A stretch of 64,000 nucleotides of DNA, taken from the NCBI GenBank assembly GCA_046331465.1, contig JAXLQV010000002.1, positions 186,001 to 250,000 on the forward strand, in the 5' to 3' direction. Of this stretch, positions 50,458 to 59,692 are shown piece by piece. The DNA is from UBA5066 sp046331465. GTDB taxonomy: Bacteria > Acidobacteriota > Thermoanaerobaculia > UBA5066. Made by a program: the position numbers and the translations under genes. The notes beneath the pieces were generated by a model. That model saw only the letters and a program-made list of their open reading frames with translations. It was not told where the DNA came from and made no database searches. Position 1 is the first letter of the stretch, and each line of letters starts with the position of its first letter.

Positions 50458-53109
50458 ATGAGCGTGAACACCAAGTCCCTGTTCGGTCGGCTGAACGAGA
50501 CGTGCTTCAAGGCCTTCAACAACGCGGCGGGCCTCTGCCTGTCGAGGACGAACTACGACGTCGAGGTCGAGCACTTCCTCCTCAAGCTCCTCGAGGCGCC
50601 CGACACCGACCTCGCGAAGATCCTCCGGCGCTTCGAGATCGACGCCTCGCGCCTCCAGAAGGACGTCACCCGCGCCCTCGACCGGCTCAAGACGGGGAAC
50701 TCCCGCACGCCGGGCCTCTCCCCGAGGATCCCGCGCCTCGTCGAGAAGGCCTGGGTCGTCGCCTCGATCGAGTACGGGGCCGCGAAGGTCCGCTCGGGCC
50801 ACCTCGTCGTCACGCTCCTGACGGACGACGACCTCGCCCGCCTGACGCGCGAGATCTCGCGCGACCTCGCCGACATCTCCGCCGAGAAGCTCGCCAAGGA
50901 GCTCCCCGACATCGTCAAGGGCTCCGCGGAGGACCGCGAGGCCCAGGCGCTCGCGACCGCCCCCGGCGCCGCCGGCGGCCCCGACGTCGCGACGGGCGTC
51001 CCCGGGAAGACGAAGGCCCTCGACCAGTACACCGAGGACCTCACCGCGAAGGCCCGCGCCGGGAAGATCGACCCGATCCTCGGCCGCGACTTCGAGATCC
51101 GCCAGGTCATCGACATCCTGACGCGCCGCCGCCAGAACAACCCGATCATGACGGGCGAGGCGGGCGTCGGGAAGACGGCCGTCGTCGAGGGCTTCGCGCA
51201 GCGGATCGCGCAGGGCGACGTCCCGGGGCCGCTGAAGAACGTCGTCGTGCGGACGCTCGACCTCGGCCTCCTCCAGGCGGGCGCCGGCATCAAGGGCGAG
51301 TTCGAGAACCGCCTCAAGCAGGTCATCGACGAGGTCAAGGCGGCGCAGCCCCCCGTCATCCTCTTCATCGACGAGGCGCACACGATGATCGGCGCCGGGG
51401 GGAGCGCGGGGCAGAACGACGCCGCGAACCTCCTGAAGCCGGCGCTCGCGCGCGGCGAGCTTCGGACGATCGCCGCGACGACCTGGGCCGAGTACAAGAA
51501 GTACTTCGAGAAGGACGCCGCGCTCGCCCGCCGCTTCCAGGTCGTCAAGGTCGAGGAGCCGACCGAGGAGATGGCGATCGTCATGATGCGGGCGCTCGCG
51601 AAGAACCTCGAGAAGCACCACGGCGGCCTCCGGATCCTCGACGAGGCGGTCGAGTCGTCCGTGAAGCTCTCCCACCGCTACATCTCGGGACGCCAGCTCC
51701 CCGACAAGTGCGTGTCGGTGCTCGACACCGCCTGCGCGAAGGTCAACATCAGCCAGGCCGCGACGCCGGCCCCCATCGAGGACTGCCGGCGCCGGATCGA
51801 CCAGCTCACCGCCGAGATCGACGCCCTCGAGCGCGAGGCCGCGGCCGGCGCGGCGCACGGCGAGCGGATCGAGAAGGCGAAGGCGGCCCGGGAGGAGGCC
51901 ACCGCCCGACTCGCCTTCCTCGACGAGCAGTGCAAGAAGGAAACGGAGCTCGTCAACAGGATCAAGGAGACCCGCGGCAAGCTCGAGGCCGCCGTCGGCG
52001 GCCCGGACACCTCGGGGCTCGAGGCGATGCGCGTCGAGCTCGACGCGCTCAAGGCCGAGCTGAAGGCCGTGCAGGGCGACACGCCGATGATGCAGGCCGA
52101 CGTGAACGCGCAGGCCGTCGCGGAGGTCATCGCGGGCTGGACCGGCATCCCCGTCGGGAAGATGCAGGCCGACGAGATCGAGACCGTGAGGAACCTCGCG
52201 CAGCTCCTCGGCGAGCGGGTCGTCGGGCAGGACCACGCCCTCGCGGAGATCGCGCAGAAGATCCAGACCTCGCGCGCGGGCCTCACCGACCCGCGCAAGC
52301 CGATCGCCGTCTTCATGTTCGTCGGGACGTCCGGCGTCGGGAAGACCGAGACCGCCATCGCGCTCGCCGAGACGCTCTACGGCGGCGAGCGGAACATGGT
52401 GACGATCAACATGTCGGAGTTCCAGGAAGCGCACACCGTCTCGTCGCTGAAGGGGTCCCCCCCGGGATACGTCGGCTACGGCGAAGGGGGCGTCCTGACC
52501 GAGGCGGTCCGGCGCAAGCCCTACTCCGTCGTCCTCCTCGACGAGGTCGAGAAGGCGCACCCCGACGTCCTCGAGCTCTTCTACCAGGTCTTCGACAAGG
52601 GGCAGATGGAGGACGGCGAGGGGCGCGAGATCGACTTCAAGAACTGCGTCATCCTGCTCACGACGAACGCCGAGTCGGACGCGATGATGAAGATGTGCGC
52701 CGACCCGGACACGGCGCCGACACCCCAGAAGATCGTCGAGACGATCAAGCCCGGCCTCGACAAGGTCTTCAAGCCGGCCTTCCTCGGCCGCATGTCGATC
52801 GTGCCGTACTACCCGATCTCCGAGTCGGTCATGAAGCTCATCATCAAGCTCCAGCTCGGCCGGATCGGGAAGCGCCTCATGGCGAACCACGGCGCGACGT
52901 TCAGCTACGACGACGCCGTGATCAACGAGATCGGGAGCCGGTGCAAGGAGGTCGAGAGCGGCGCGCGCAACGTCGACTCGATCCTCACGAAGACCGTCCT
53001 CCCCGACCTCTCCGGCGAGTTCCTTGCCCGGATGGCCGAGGGGGCCACGATCTCGAAGGTCCACGTCCGTGTCGGCGAGGGCGGGAAGTTCGCCTACGAC
53101 ATCGCCTGA
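50458..53109 (+). CDS. clpV: T6SS sheath-disassembly ATPase TssH (ClpV)
   Basis: An 883-residue Hsp100 with an N-terminal Clp-N domain that recognises the contracted sheath, then two AAA+ modules (Walker A GEAGVGKT and GTSGVGKT) separated by a middle coiled-coil domain. The ClpV-type spacing and the locus distinguish it from ClpB. ATG 50458 follows GAGAGGACGAGAAG; a TTG at 50425 overlapping the tssG stop would add 11 residues without homology. A 14-bp terminator follows. Confidence 0.96.
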   Translation: MSVNTKSLFGRLNETCFKAFNNAAGLCLSRTNYDVEVEHFLLKLLEAPDTDLAKILRRFEIDASRLQKDVTRALDRLKTGNSRTPGLSPRIPRLVEKAWVVASIEYGAAKVRSGHLVVTLLTDDDLARLTREISRDLADISAEKLAKELPDIVKGSAEDREAQALATAPGAAGGPDVATGVPGKTKALDQYTEDLTAKARAGKIDPILGRDFEIRQVIDILTRRRQNNPIMTGEAGVGKTAVVEGFAQRIAQGDVPGPLKNVVVRTLDLGLLQAGAGIKGEFENRLKQVIDEVKAAQPPVILFIDEAHTMIGAGGSAGQNDAANLLKPALARGELRTIAATTWAEYKKYFEKDAALARRFQVVKVEEPTEEMAIVMMRALAKNLEKHHGGLRILDEAVESSVKLSHRYISGRQLPDKCVSVLDTACAKVNISQAATPAPIEDCRRRIDQLTAEIDALEREAAAGAAHGERIEKAKAAREEATARLAFLDEQCKKETELVNRIKETRGKLEAAVGGPDTSGLEAMRVELDALKAELKAVQGDTPMMQADVNAQAVAEVIAGWTGIPVGKMQADEIETVRNLAQLLGERVVGQDHALAEIAQKIQTSRAGLTDPRKPIAVFMFVGTSGVGKTETAIALAETLYGGERNMVTINMSEFQEAHTVSSLKGSPPGYVGYGEGGVLTEAVRRKPYSVVLLDEVEKAHPDVLELFYQVFDKGQMEDGEGREIDFKNCVILLTTNAESDAMMKMCADPDTAPTPQKIVETIKPGLDKVFKPAFLGRMSIVPYYPISESVMKLIIKLQLGRIGKRLMANHGATFSYDDAVINEIGSRCKEVESGARNVDSILTKTVLPDLSGEFLARMAEGATISKVHVRVGEGGKFAYDIA

Positions 53110-53134
53110 CGCGGCGATGCCCTCCTGAACCGGC

Positions 53135-53164
53135 GGGGCCGGGCTCCCGGGGGAGCCCGGCCCC
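53135..53164 (+). terminator. Intrinsic terminator after clpV
   Basis: Perfect 14-bp stem GGGGCCGGGCTCCC / GGGAGCCCGGCCCC with a 2-base GG centre, followed by TTCCCTTTCC. It ends the tssE-F-G-H unit and separates it from the first VgrG cassette. Confidence 0.75.
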
Positions 53165-53271
53165 TTCCCTTTCCGGCCTTCCCGGCCGCGGGCGGCCGGG
53201 GATATGCTCGCGCGCAGGTTATCCACGGTGTTGGCGCCACGTCGCCCGGGGGGAGGCGGGGAGGGACCGAC

Positions 53272-55515
53272 ATGGGATACACCCAGGACGGGCGGAAGCT
53301 CTCCCTGAAGACCGATCTGGGCCCGGACGTCCTGCTGTTCAAGGGGCTGACGGGCGAGGAGGGCCTCTCGAAGCTCTTCGAGTTCGAGGTCCTCGCCCTG
53401 GCCGAGAACAAGACGAAGGTCCCGTTCGAGAAGCTCCTCGGGACGGGGGTGACCGTGAAGATGAAGATGGGGCTCGACGAGACCCCGTGCTTCCTGAACG
53501 GGCTCTGCCACCGGGTGCGGCAGGGGGGGCGCGACGACGTCTTCACGACCTACCGGATCGGGATGGTCCCCGACGTCTGGAAGCTCTCGAAGCGGACGCG
53601 GAGCCGCATCTTCCAGCAGAAGAAGGTCCCCGACATCCTGAAGACCGTCTTCGCCGGCTTCCAGGTCGAGTGGGAGCTGTCGCCGGACTACGAGCCGCGC
53701 GACTACTGCGTCCAGTACCGCGAGAGCGACCTGAACTTCGCCTGCCGGATCATGGAGGAGGAGGGGATCTGGTTCTGTTTCAAGCACGAGGACGGGAGCC
53801 ACACGATGCTCGTCGGCGACTCGGCGACGGTCCACCCCGACGTGCCGGGCGAGACGGTGGTGAAGTACGAGGAGCTCGCGGGCGGAACGCGCGACGAGGA
53901 GAGGATCTTCTCGTGGGAGAAGACGCAGGAGATGAGGTCGGGGAAGGTGACGCTCTGGGACCACCACTTCGAGCTGCCGCACAAGCACCTCGAGGCCGAA
54001 GAGCCGATCGTCGCGACCGCCACGGCCGGGACGGTGACCCACAAGCTCCGCGTCGGCGGGAACGACGACCTGGAGCTCTACGACTGGCCCGGCGAGTACG
54101 CGCAGCGCTACGACGGCGTCGGCCCGACGGGCGGCGAACAGCCGGAGGACGTGCAGAAGGTCTTCAAGGACAACGAGCGGACGGCGACCCTCCGGATGGA
54201 CGAGGAGACGTACCCGGGCCTCGTCGCGCACGGCGAGACGAACGCGAAGCACCTCCGCGCGGGGCACGCGTTCACGCTCGAGAAGCACTTCAACGCCGAC
54301 GGGGGCTGGGTCGTCCTCGAGGCCCTCTACGAGGCGCACCAGACCGGCGACTACCGCTCCGGAAACGACCAGCTCCAGTTCGTCTCGGCGTTCACGGCCA
54401 TCCCGGAGGGGGTCCGGTTCCGCCCTCCCCGGACGACGGCGAAGCCGATCATCGCCGGGACTCAGAGCGCGGTCGTCGTCGGGCCGAAGGGGGAGGAGAT
54501 CTTCACCGACAAGTACGGCCGGGTGAAGGTCCAGTTCCACTGGGACCGCGACGGGAAGAACGACGCGAAGAGCAGCTGCTGGGTCCGGGTGGCCCAGCTC
54601 GTCGCCGGGCGGCGATGGGGGGCCTCGTTCTGGCCCCGCATCGGGCAGGAGGTCGTCGTCGCGTTCGAGGAGGGCGACCCCGACTGCCCGATCATCGTCG
54701 GCGTCGTCTACAACCCCGACCAGATGCCGCCGTACCTCGGCGACGGGCCCGACCCGAAGCACAGGAACGACAACAGGCTGATGGGCGTCAAGTCGAGCAC
54801 GACGCTCGGCGGGGTCGGGTACAACGAGTGGCGGTTCGACGACGCGAAGGGGAAGGAGCAGGTCTACGTCCACGCCGAGAAAGACATGGACGTGAGGGTG
54901 AAGAGCACGTCGAGGGAGAGCGTCGGCGCCTCGAAGCACGTGACGGTGGGCGGGGAAAAGGACGGGCAGAAGTGGGGCGAGTCCCGCGAGCACGTCTTCA
55001 AGGACAGGTACGAGGCCGTCGACAACATGTACAGGGCGCGCTTCGGGGACCTCCACCTGCTGGTCGGCGGGGGAGACGGCAGCGGGAGGTTCGGCTTGCA
55101 CGTGGAGTCGGACCAGATGGCCACGATCGGCGGCGAACTGGGAACGAAGGTGAAGAAGAAGCGGTCCTGCTTCGTCGAAGGCGACGACTACCTGATCGTG
55201 AACGGCGGCATCGCGATGAAGGCCGGGAAGGCGATCCTCGTGCATTCCGACAGCCGTATCGACGTGAACGCCGAAGGCGAGGTCGTCGTGGGATCGGTCG
55301 CACGGGAAGTCTGCATCAAGGGCCCCGGGGGGTTCGTCAAGATCGACGCGTCCGGGGTCACGATCGTCGGCACGATCGTCAGGATCAACAGCGGGGGGAC
55401 CGGAACGGAGGGCCACGTCTTCGAGCCCGTGGCGGTCTTCGAGGACCAGCCCAAGGCCGACCCGACCCTTCCCGACCCCGCCGACACCGCGAAGACGGGC
55501 CAGAAGTCGAGCTGA
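53272..55515 (+). CDS. vgrG: T6SS spike protein VgrG, cassette 1
   Basis: A 747-residue VgrG: gp27-like base (PDILKTVFAGFQVEW, DYCVQYRESDLNFACRIMEE, EEGIWFCF), gp5-like OB domain (KYGRVKVQFHWDRDGKN, PRIGQEVVVAFEEGDPD) and a C-terminal beta-helix spike ending KIDASGVTIVGTIVRINSGG. About 40 extra residues follow, finishing in GQKSS; no catalytic extension is seen. The GGGGAGG ribosome-binding site is strong. It is followed by a PAAR gene that should cap this spike. Confidence 0.95.
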   Translation: MGYTQDGRKLSLKTDLGPDVLLFKGLTGEEGLSKLFEFEVLALAENKTKVPFEKLLGTGVTVKMKMGLDETPCFLNGLCHRVRQGGRDDVFTTYRIGMVPDVWKLSKRTRSRIFQQKKVPDILKTVFAGFQVEWELSPDYEPRDYCVQYRESDLNFACRIMEEEGIWFCFKHEDGSHTMLVGDSATVHPDVPGETVVKYEELAGGTRDEERIFSWEKTQEMRSGKVTLWDHHFELPHKHLEAEEPIVATATAGTVTHKLRVGGNDDLELYDWPGEYAQRYDGVGPTGGEQPEDVQKVFKDNERTATLRMDEETYPGLVAHGETNAKHLRAGHAFTLEKHFNADGGWVVLEALYEAHQTGDYRSGNDQLQFVSAFTAIPEGVRFRPPRTTAKPIIAGTQSAVVVGPKGEEIFTDKYGRVKVQFHWDRDGKNDAKSSCWVRVAQLVAGRRWGASFWPRIGQEVVVAFEEGDPDCPIIVGVVYNPDQMPPYLGDGPDPKHRNDNRLMGVKSSTTLGGVGYNEWRFDDAKGKEQVYVHAEKDMDVRVKSTSRESVGASKHVTVGGEKDGQKWGESREHVFKDRYEAVDNMYRARFGDLHLLVGGGDGSGRFGLHVESDQMATIGGELGTKVKKKRSCFVEGDDYLIVNGGIAMKAGKAILVHSDSRIDVNAEGEVVVGSVAREVCIKGPGGFVKIDASGVTIVGTIVRINSGGTGTEGHVFEPVAVFEDQPKADPTLPDPADTAKTGQKSS

Positions 55516-55546
55516 GACCGAAGCGGCAGGAAGGAGGTCGAAGCCC

Positions 55547-56194
55547 ATGTCGATGGCCGCGAGGGTGACCGACGCGACGGGTCATGGCACGCCCGTGTCG
55601 CCCGGCCCCGGGTCCAAGGACGTGATCATCGGCTTTCTCCCCGCGTGGCGGGCGCTGCCCGCGGCGATGGCGGCCGGAGTCGAGGGGATCTCGAACCTCG
55701 TGAGCCAGTTCATGCTGCGGCCGCAGATGACGCCGGCCGACGCGACGCCGTTCATCGTCTACATCTCGAAGTCGCTCGGCGAGGGCGCGGCTTCGGCCGT
55801 GTCGTGCGGGGCCGTGGGCGCCGCGGCCGCCGCGGCCTCGGCGGTGGCCACGATGAACGCCGCGAACGCGACCCTCACGACGGCCTGGGGAATCGCGTCC
55901 GTCGTCCCCGGCGGCCAGCCCGCCGCCAACATCGCCTACACCGAGGGGATCAAGGCGGCGACCGCCGCGGCCGCCTGCGCCGTGATGTCCGCGATGGCGG
56001 TCCTCTCCGACATGCACGTCTGCCCGATCCCGGTGCCGATCCCGCCGCACGGGCCGGGCTTCGTGACGAAGGGGAGCGCCACGGTCGTCATCAACGAGCT
56101 CGCCGCGGCACGCCAGGGGGACCAGGTCTTCGAGGCCTGCGGGGGGCCCGACCCGATCGCGATCGGGTGCCCGACGGTCCTCATCGGGGACTGA
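55547..56194 (+). CDS. PAAR-type spike-tip protein split by a hydrophobic insert
   Basis: A 215-residue protein. The first 30 residues match a PAAR start (AARVTDATGHGTPVSPGPG, then VIIGFLPAWRA), and the last 70 match the rest of the domain (DMHVCPIPVP, GSATVVINELAAARQGDQV, GCPTVLIGD). Between them are about 110 residues rich in Ala with two or three hydrophobic helices (for example SCGAVGAAAAAASAVATM and AAAACAVMSAMAVL). This gives a spike tip carrying potential membrane-inserting helices. The ribosome-binding site is GGAAGGAGG. It directly follows vgrG and is followed, on the other strand, by a DUF3289-like candidate effector. Confidence 0.75.
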   Translation: MSMAARVTDATGHGTPVSPGPGSKDVIIGFLPAWRALPAAMAAGVEGISNLVSQFMLRPQMTPADATPFIVYISKSLGEGAASAVSCGAVGAAAAAASAVATMNAANATLTTAWGIASVVPGGQPAANIAYTEGIKAATAAAACAVMSAMAVLSDMHVCPIPVPIPPHGPGFVTKGSATVVINELAAARQGDQVFEACGGPDPIAIGCPTVLIGD

Positions 56195-56221
56195 AGGCTC
56201 CTCGCCGTGCCGGTGGCGGGG

Positions 56222-56237
56222 GCGGCGTCGACGCCGC
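56222..56237. repeat. 16-bp perfect palindrome in the PAAR / DUF3289-like gap
   Basis: GCGGCGTCGACGCCGC lies between two converging genes. It has no loop and no T-tract, so it is an odd terminator; a protein-binding site or chance in this GC-rich sequence are alternatives. Confidence 0.3.
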
Positions 56238-56281
56238 GGTCGCCCGGCTGGCCGGGGCCATTCCGGGAGCTCCTCCGCCGG

Positions 56282-57154
56282 TCAGTACGTCCCGGCCATC
56301 CACCTCTCGATGACGAGCTCGTTGACGTAGGCCCTGTAGCCCTGCCGCTCGTGCTGGAGGACGTAGAAGGCGTAGAGCGACTTGGCGTAGAGGTCGTGCT
56401 CGTCGACTCCGAAGTGGTCGAGGATCACCCAGCGCAGGTGCAGCGCGTAGAGCCGCTGCAGGCGGTTGTGCTTCAGCGCCGTGACCCAGATCTCCTCTCC
56501 CTGGGTGCCGCCGAAGATCGCCTTGAGGGCGAGCTCGTTGCTGGCGACCTCCTTCGCCCCCGTCGGGACGTCCAGGAGGCCCCAGCTGGTCGGGGGAACG
56601 GCGACGCTCAGGGCGGCGAATTCGGGGACCCTCCCGCCCGCCGCGAGCTTCCTCACGGCCTCCCGGATCCGGAGCACGACGGTGTGGTAGCTCGTGACGA
56701 ACTGCCGGGTCTCCTGGGCCATCTTCGAAAGCGTGCTGTCCGCCGGGTGAGGGTACTTCGCCCCGTTCGCCTTCGTGAACCAGACGACCGCCCTGGCCCC
56801 CTCGTCTCCCGCGTAGTCCCTGAGGTCCTTCAGCATCACGGCGAGGAGCTCCTCGTCGGTCCAGGTCCGGTAGAGCTCGAGCAGCTTCCGGTCGATCGGG
56901 CCGGTGGGCTTCCCCTTCTCGTACTCGGGGGTGCCGGCATCCCCGGACCCGATGTCCCTGGCCTTCGGGTCGAGGTGCCGCCCGCGTCCGAGGAGGAACG
57001 GGAACACGAGCGTCACCTTCGGAGCCGGGCAGACGTCGCCGCCGGGCTGGAGGGCCCTGGGGAGCTGCGACGGGGCGTGGCAGACGCACGAGGCTCCGGA
57101 CGTCGCCGGAGCGTTCGAGAGCCGGGTGGTCCCGGCGGTTCGCCCCACGGGCAC
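56282..57154 (-). CDS. DUF3289-like protein, candidate T6SS effector
   Basis: A 290-residue protein read from GTG 57154 (or GTG 57148), preceded by GGGAGGG. The C-terminal segment LDHFGVDEHDLY, then AFYVLQ, then GYRAYVNEL follows the DHFGLDxxDI...FxIWFVLQ...YKPF pattern I recall for DUF3289, a family of unknown activity found beside VgrG/PAAR genes in enterobacteria. The N-terminal half contains LVFPFLLGRGRHLDPKARDIGSGD. There is no signal peptide. Its position between PAAR and the second VgrG supports a T6SS cargo role. The reverse orientation and the recall-based family match keep confidence moderate; it could instead be an immunity or regulatory protein. Confidence 0.5.
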   Translation of the reverse strand: MPVGRTAGTTRLSNAPATSGASCVCHAPSQLPRALQPGGDVCPAPKVTLVFPFLLGRGRHLDPKARDIGSGDAGTPEYEKGKPTGPIDRKLLELYRTWTDEELLAVMLKDLRDYAGDEGARAVVWFTKANGAKYPHPADSTLSKMAQETRQFVTSYHTVVLRIREAVRKLAAGGRVPEFAALSVAVPPTSWGLLDVPTGAKEVASNELALKAIFGGTQGEEIWVTALKHNRLQRLYALHLRWVILDHFGVDEHDLYAKSLYAFYVLQHERQGYRAYVNELVIERWMAGTY

Positions 57155-57403
57155 GGCACCCTCCCGGGCCGGACGCCGCCTCCCGAGCCGCGCTCCCGGT
57201 CCGGGCGGCGCACGCGACACCACACACGAGCGGCCCCTGACCGGAATATGGGTCCGGTTCTCCGTGGAGACCACTCGCAGCGATTCGCTCGCCCGCCCGA
57301 CGGTCCGGGCGCCGAATTGCCATTCCCTCGAGCCGGGGGAGCGGCGCAAAATGGGGGTTGCGACACCGGCCCGGGGCTCCGACGAACCGATCGGAGGTGA
57401 GCG
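57155..57403. other. Divergent intergenic region before VgrG cassette 2
   Basis: A 249-bp gap between the DUF3289-like gene (leftward) and the second vgrG (rightward). It should hold promoters for both. A forward TTGCCA occurs at 57317-57322 but no -10 box lies at 16-18 nt; CAAAAT at 57348-57353 is 25 nt away. No sigma-54 element was recognised. The stretch is less GC-rich than its surroundings between about 57240 and 57360. Confidence 0.4.
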
Positions 57404-59674
57404 GTGACGGCCTACCAGCAGCAGAACCGCAAGATCCGGGTGACGACCCCGCTCGGGGGGAACGTCCTCCTCCTCAAGTCCTTCTCCGGCACCGAGGAGA
57501 TCTCGAGGCCGTTCCGCTTCCAGCTCGAGATGATCGCGGAGAACAGGACGAAGGTGCCGTTCGACGCGGTCCTCGGGGAGAAGGTGACGGTCCACCTCCT
57601 CCTCCCCGACGAGTCGACCGAGCACCACTTCAACGGCGTCTGCGTCCGCTTCGCGCAGGCCGGGCGGGACGAGGAGTTCACGCTCTACCGCGCCGAGCTC
57701 GTCCCGGAGTTCCAGCTCCTCGCGCGGAAGGCGCAGAGCCGGATCTTCCAGCGGAAGAACGTCCCCGACATCCTGAAGGACGTGATGAAGGGGGTCACCG
57801 TCGACTGGAAGCTCCAGGGGACGTACGAGAAGCGGGACTACTGCGTCCAGTACCGCGAGAGCGACTTCAACTTCGCGTCGCGGCTCATGGAGGAGGAGGG
57901 GATCTTCTACTTCTTCGAGCACGCGGACGGGAAGCACACGATGGTCGTCGCGGACGACGCGTCCGCCATCGAGAACCTCGCCGGCGAGTCGGAGATCCCG
58001 TACGAGGAGCTGGCGGGGGGGACGCGGGACGAGAACCGCATCTGGGCCTGGGAGCGGGCGCAGGAGGCGCGGTCGACGAAGGTCGTCCTCTGGGACCACT
58101 CCTTCGAGCTTCCCCACAAGCACCTCGAGGCCGAGGAGCCGATCCTCGACTCGGTCCCGGCGGGGAAGGAGACGCACAAGCTGAAGGTGAAGGGCTCCGA
58201 CAAGTGGGAGCTCTACGACTGGCCGGGCGAGTACGCGCAGCGCTTCGACGGGATCAACCGCTCGGGAGGCGAGCAGGAGGACGAGCTGCAGAAGGTCTTC
58301 CAGGACAACACGCGGACCGCGGGGATCCGGATGGACGAGGAGGCGACGCTCGCGGTCTCGATCCGCGGCGCGAGCAACGTGAAGCACCTCGTGCCCGGGC
58401 ACCGCTTCAAGCTGAAGAGGCACTTCTCAGGCGACGGCGAGTACGTCCTCGCCTCGGTGGCGCACCGGGCGAGCTTCGGGGCCGACTACCGCTCGGGCAA
58501 GGACGCGACCCTCACGTACCAGAACGGCTTCACGTGCTTCCCGTCGGCGCTGCCGTACCGACCGAAGAGGCTCACGGCCAAGCCGGTCGTGCAGGGGAGC
58601 CAGACGGCGGTCGTCGTGGGGCCGAAGGGGGAGGAGATCTTCACGGACAAGTACGGCCGGGTGAAGGTGCAGTTCCACTGGGACCGGAAGGGGAAGAACG
58701 ACGAGGACAGCTCCTGCTGGGTGCGCGTGGGGCAGATGGCCGCCGGTCGCCGGTGGGGATCTTCGTACTGGCCGCGGATCGGGCAGGAGGTGATCGTCGA
58801 CTTCCTCGAGGGGGACCCGGACCAGCCGATCGTCGTCGGCACCGTCTTCAACGCCGACCAGATGCCCCCGTACCTCGGCGACGGTCCCGACGGGAAGCAC
58901 AAGAACGACAACAAGGTCTCGGGCTTCAAGTCGAACACGACGAAGGGGGGCCAGGGCTTCAACGAGCTCCGCTTCGACGACGCGAAGGACAAGCAGCAGG
59001 TCTTCCTCCACGCCGAGCGGAACATGGACGTCCGGGTGAAGAAGGACGCGATGGAGAGCGTCCTGAACGACAAGCACGTCACGGTGGGGAAGGACGAGGA
59101 CGGGGGGAAGAAGGGCTCGTACCTGGAGAAGGTCTTCAAGGACAAGCACGTCGCCGTTCTCGGGACGCTCCAGGAGAAGGTCGGGGACGCGAAGTTCACG
59201 GTGGGCGGGGAGGACGGGAACGGGAACCTGGACGTGAACGTCGAGGGAACCGAGACGCACACCGTCGGCGGCGACCTGAACCTCCACTGCAAGGGTCAGT
59301 TCGTGACGTTCGTGGACCGGTCTGCAGCCCTCGACGTCGAGGGCGACGAGCTCGTCGTCAGCTGCGAAGGGGTCGCGCGGATCTTCGGGATGGAGGAGCT
59401 GAGCCTCGCGAGCCAGAGCCGGATCCTCGTCGCGGCTCAGGACGGCGGGGAGGTCTGTCTCAGCGCGGGCGACGACAACTTCATCCGGATCAGCCCCTCG
59501 GGCATCACGATCAAAGGCACGACCGTCCACATCAACAGCGGCGGGGCCAGGCTCAGGTCGAATCACCCCGGATACCTCGCGATCCAGTCGACCCAGAAGA
59601 CGGACGCCTCCGCTGCGGAGCCGCGGACACCCGTCGCCGCCGACGACGCCAGGTCCGGCCAGAAGTCGAGCTGA
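57404..59674 (+). CDS. vgrG: T6SS spike protein VgrG, cassette 2
   Basis: A 756-residue VgrG that is clearly paralogous to cassette 1 over its whole length (PDILKDVMKGVTVDWKL, DYCVQYRESDFNFASRLMEE, KYGRVKVQFHWDRKGKN, HINSGG). The C-terminal spike is followed by about 50 residues ending in SGQKSS, the same tail as VgrG 1. There is no enzymatic extension. GTG 57404 is preceded by GGAGGTGAGCG. It is followed directly by a PAAR protein, a DUF4123 adaptor and a zincin-like candidate effector, forming a full delivery cassette. Confidence 0.95.
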   Translation: MTAYQQQNRKIRVTTPLGGNVLLLKSFSGTEEISRPFRFQLEMIAENRTKVPFDAVLGEKVTVHLLLPDESTEHHFNGVCVRFAQAGRDEEFTLYRAELVPEFQLLARKAQSRIFQRKNVPDILKDVMKGVTVDWKLQGTYEKRDYCVQYRESDFNFASRLMEEEGIFYFFEHADGKHTMVVADDASAIENLAGESEIPYEELAGGTRDENRIWAWERAQEARSTKVVLWDHSFELPHKHLEAEEPILDSVPAGKETHKLKVKGSDKWELYDWPGEYAQRFDGINRSGGEQEDELQKVFQDNTRTAGIRMDEEATLAVSIRGASNVKHLVPGHRFKLKRHFSGDGEYVLASVAHRASFGADYRSGKDATLTYQNGFTCFPSALPYRPKRLTAKPVVQGSQTAVVVGPKGEEIFTDKYGRVKVQFHWDRKGKNDEDSSCWVRVGQMAAGRRWGSSYWPRIGQEVIVDFLEGDPDQPIVVGTVFNADQMPPYLGDGPDGKHKNDNKVSGFKSNTTKGGQGFNELRFDDAKDKQQVFLHAERNMDVRVKKDAMESVLNDKHVTVGKDEDGGKKGSYLEKVFKDKHVAVLGTLQEKVGDAKFTVGGEDGNGNLDVNVEGTETHTVGGDLNLHCKGQFVTFVDRSAALDVEGDELVVSCEGVARIFGMEELSLASQSRILVAAQDGGEVCLSAGDDNFIRISPSGITIKGTTVHINSGGARLRSNHPGYLAIQSTQKTDASAAEPRTPVAADDARSGQKSS

Positions 59675-59692
59675 CCGTCGAGCGACAACGCG

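Noticed and set aside
50272..55548. 1758-residue reverse-strand and 1688-residue forward alternative frames
   Set aside because: Shadows of clpV and vgrG, both unmistakable in their own frames.
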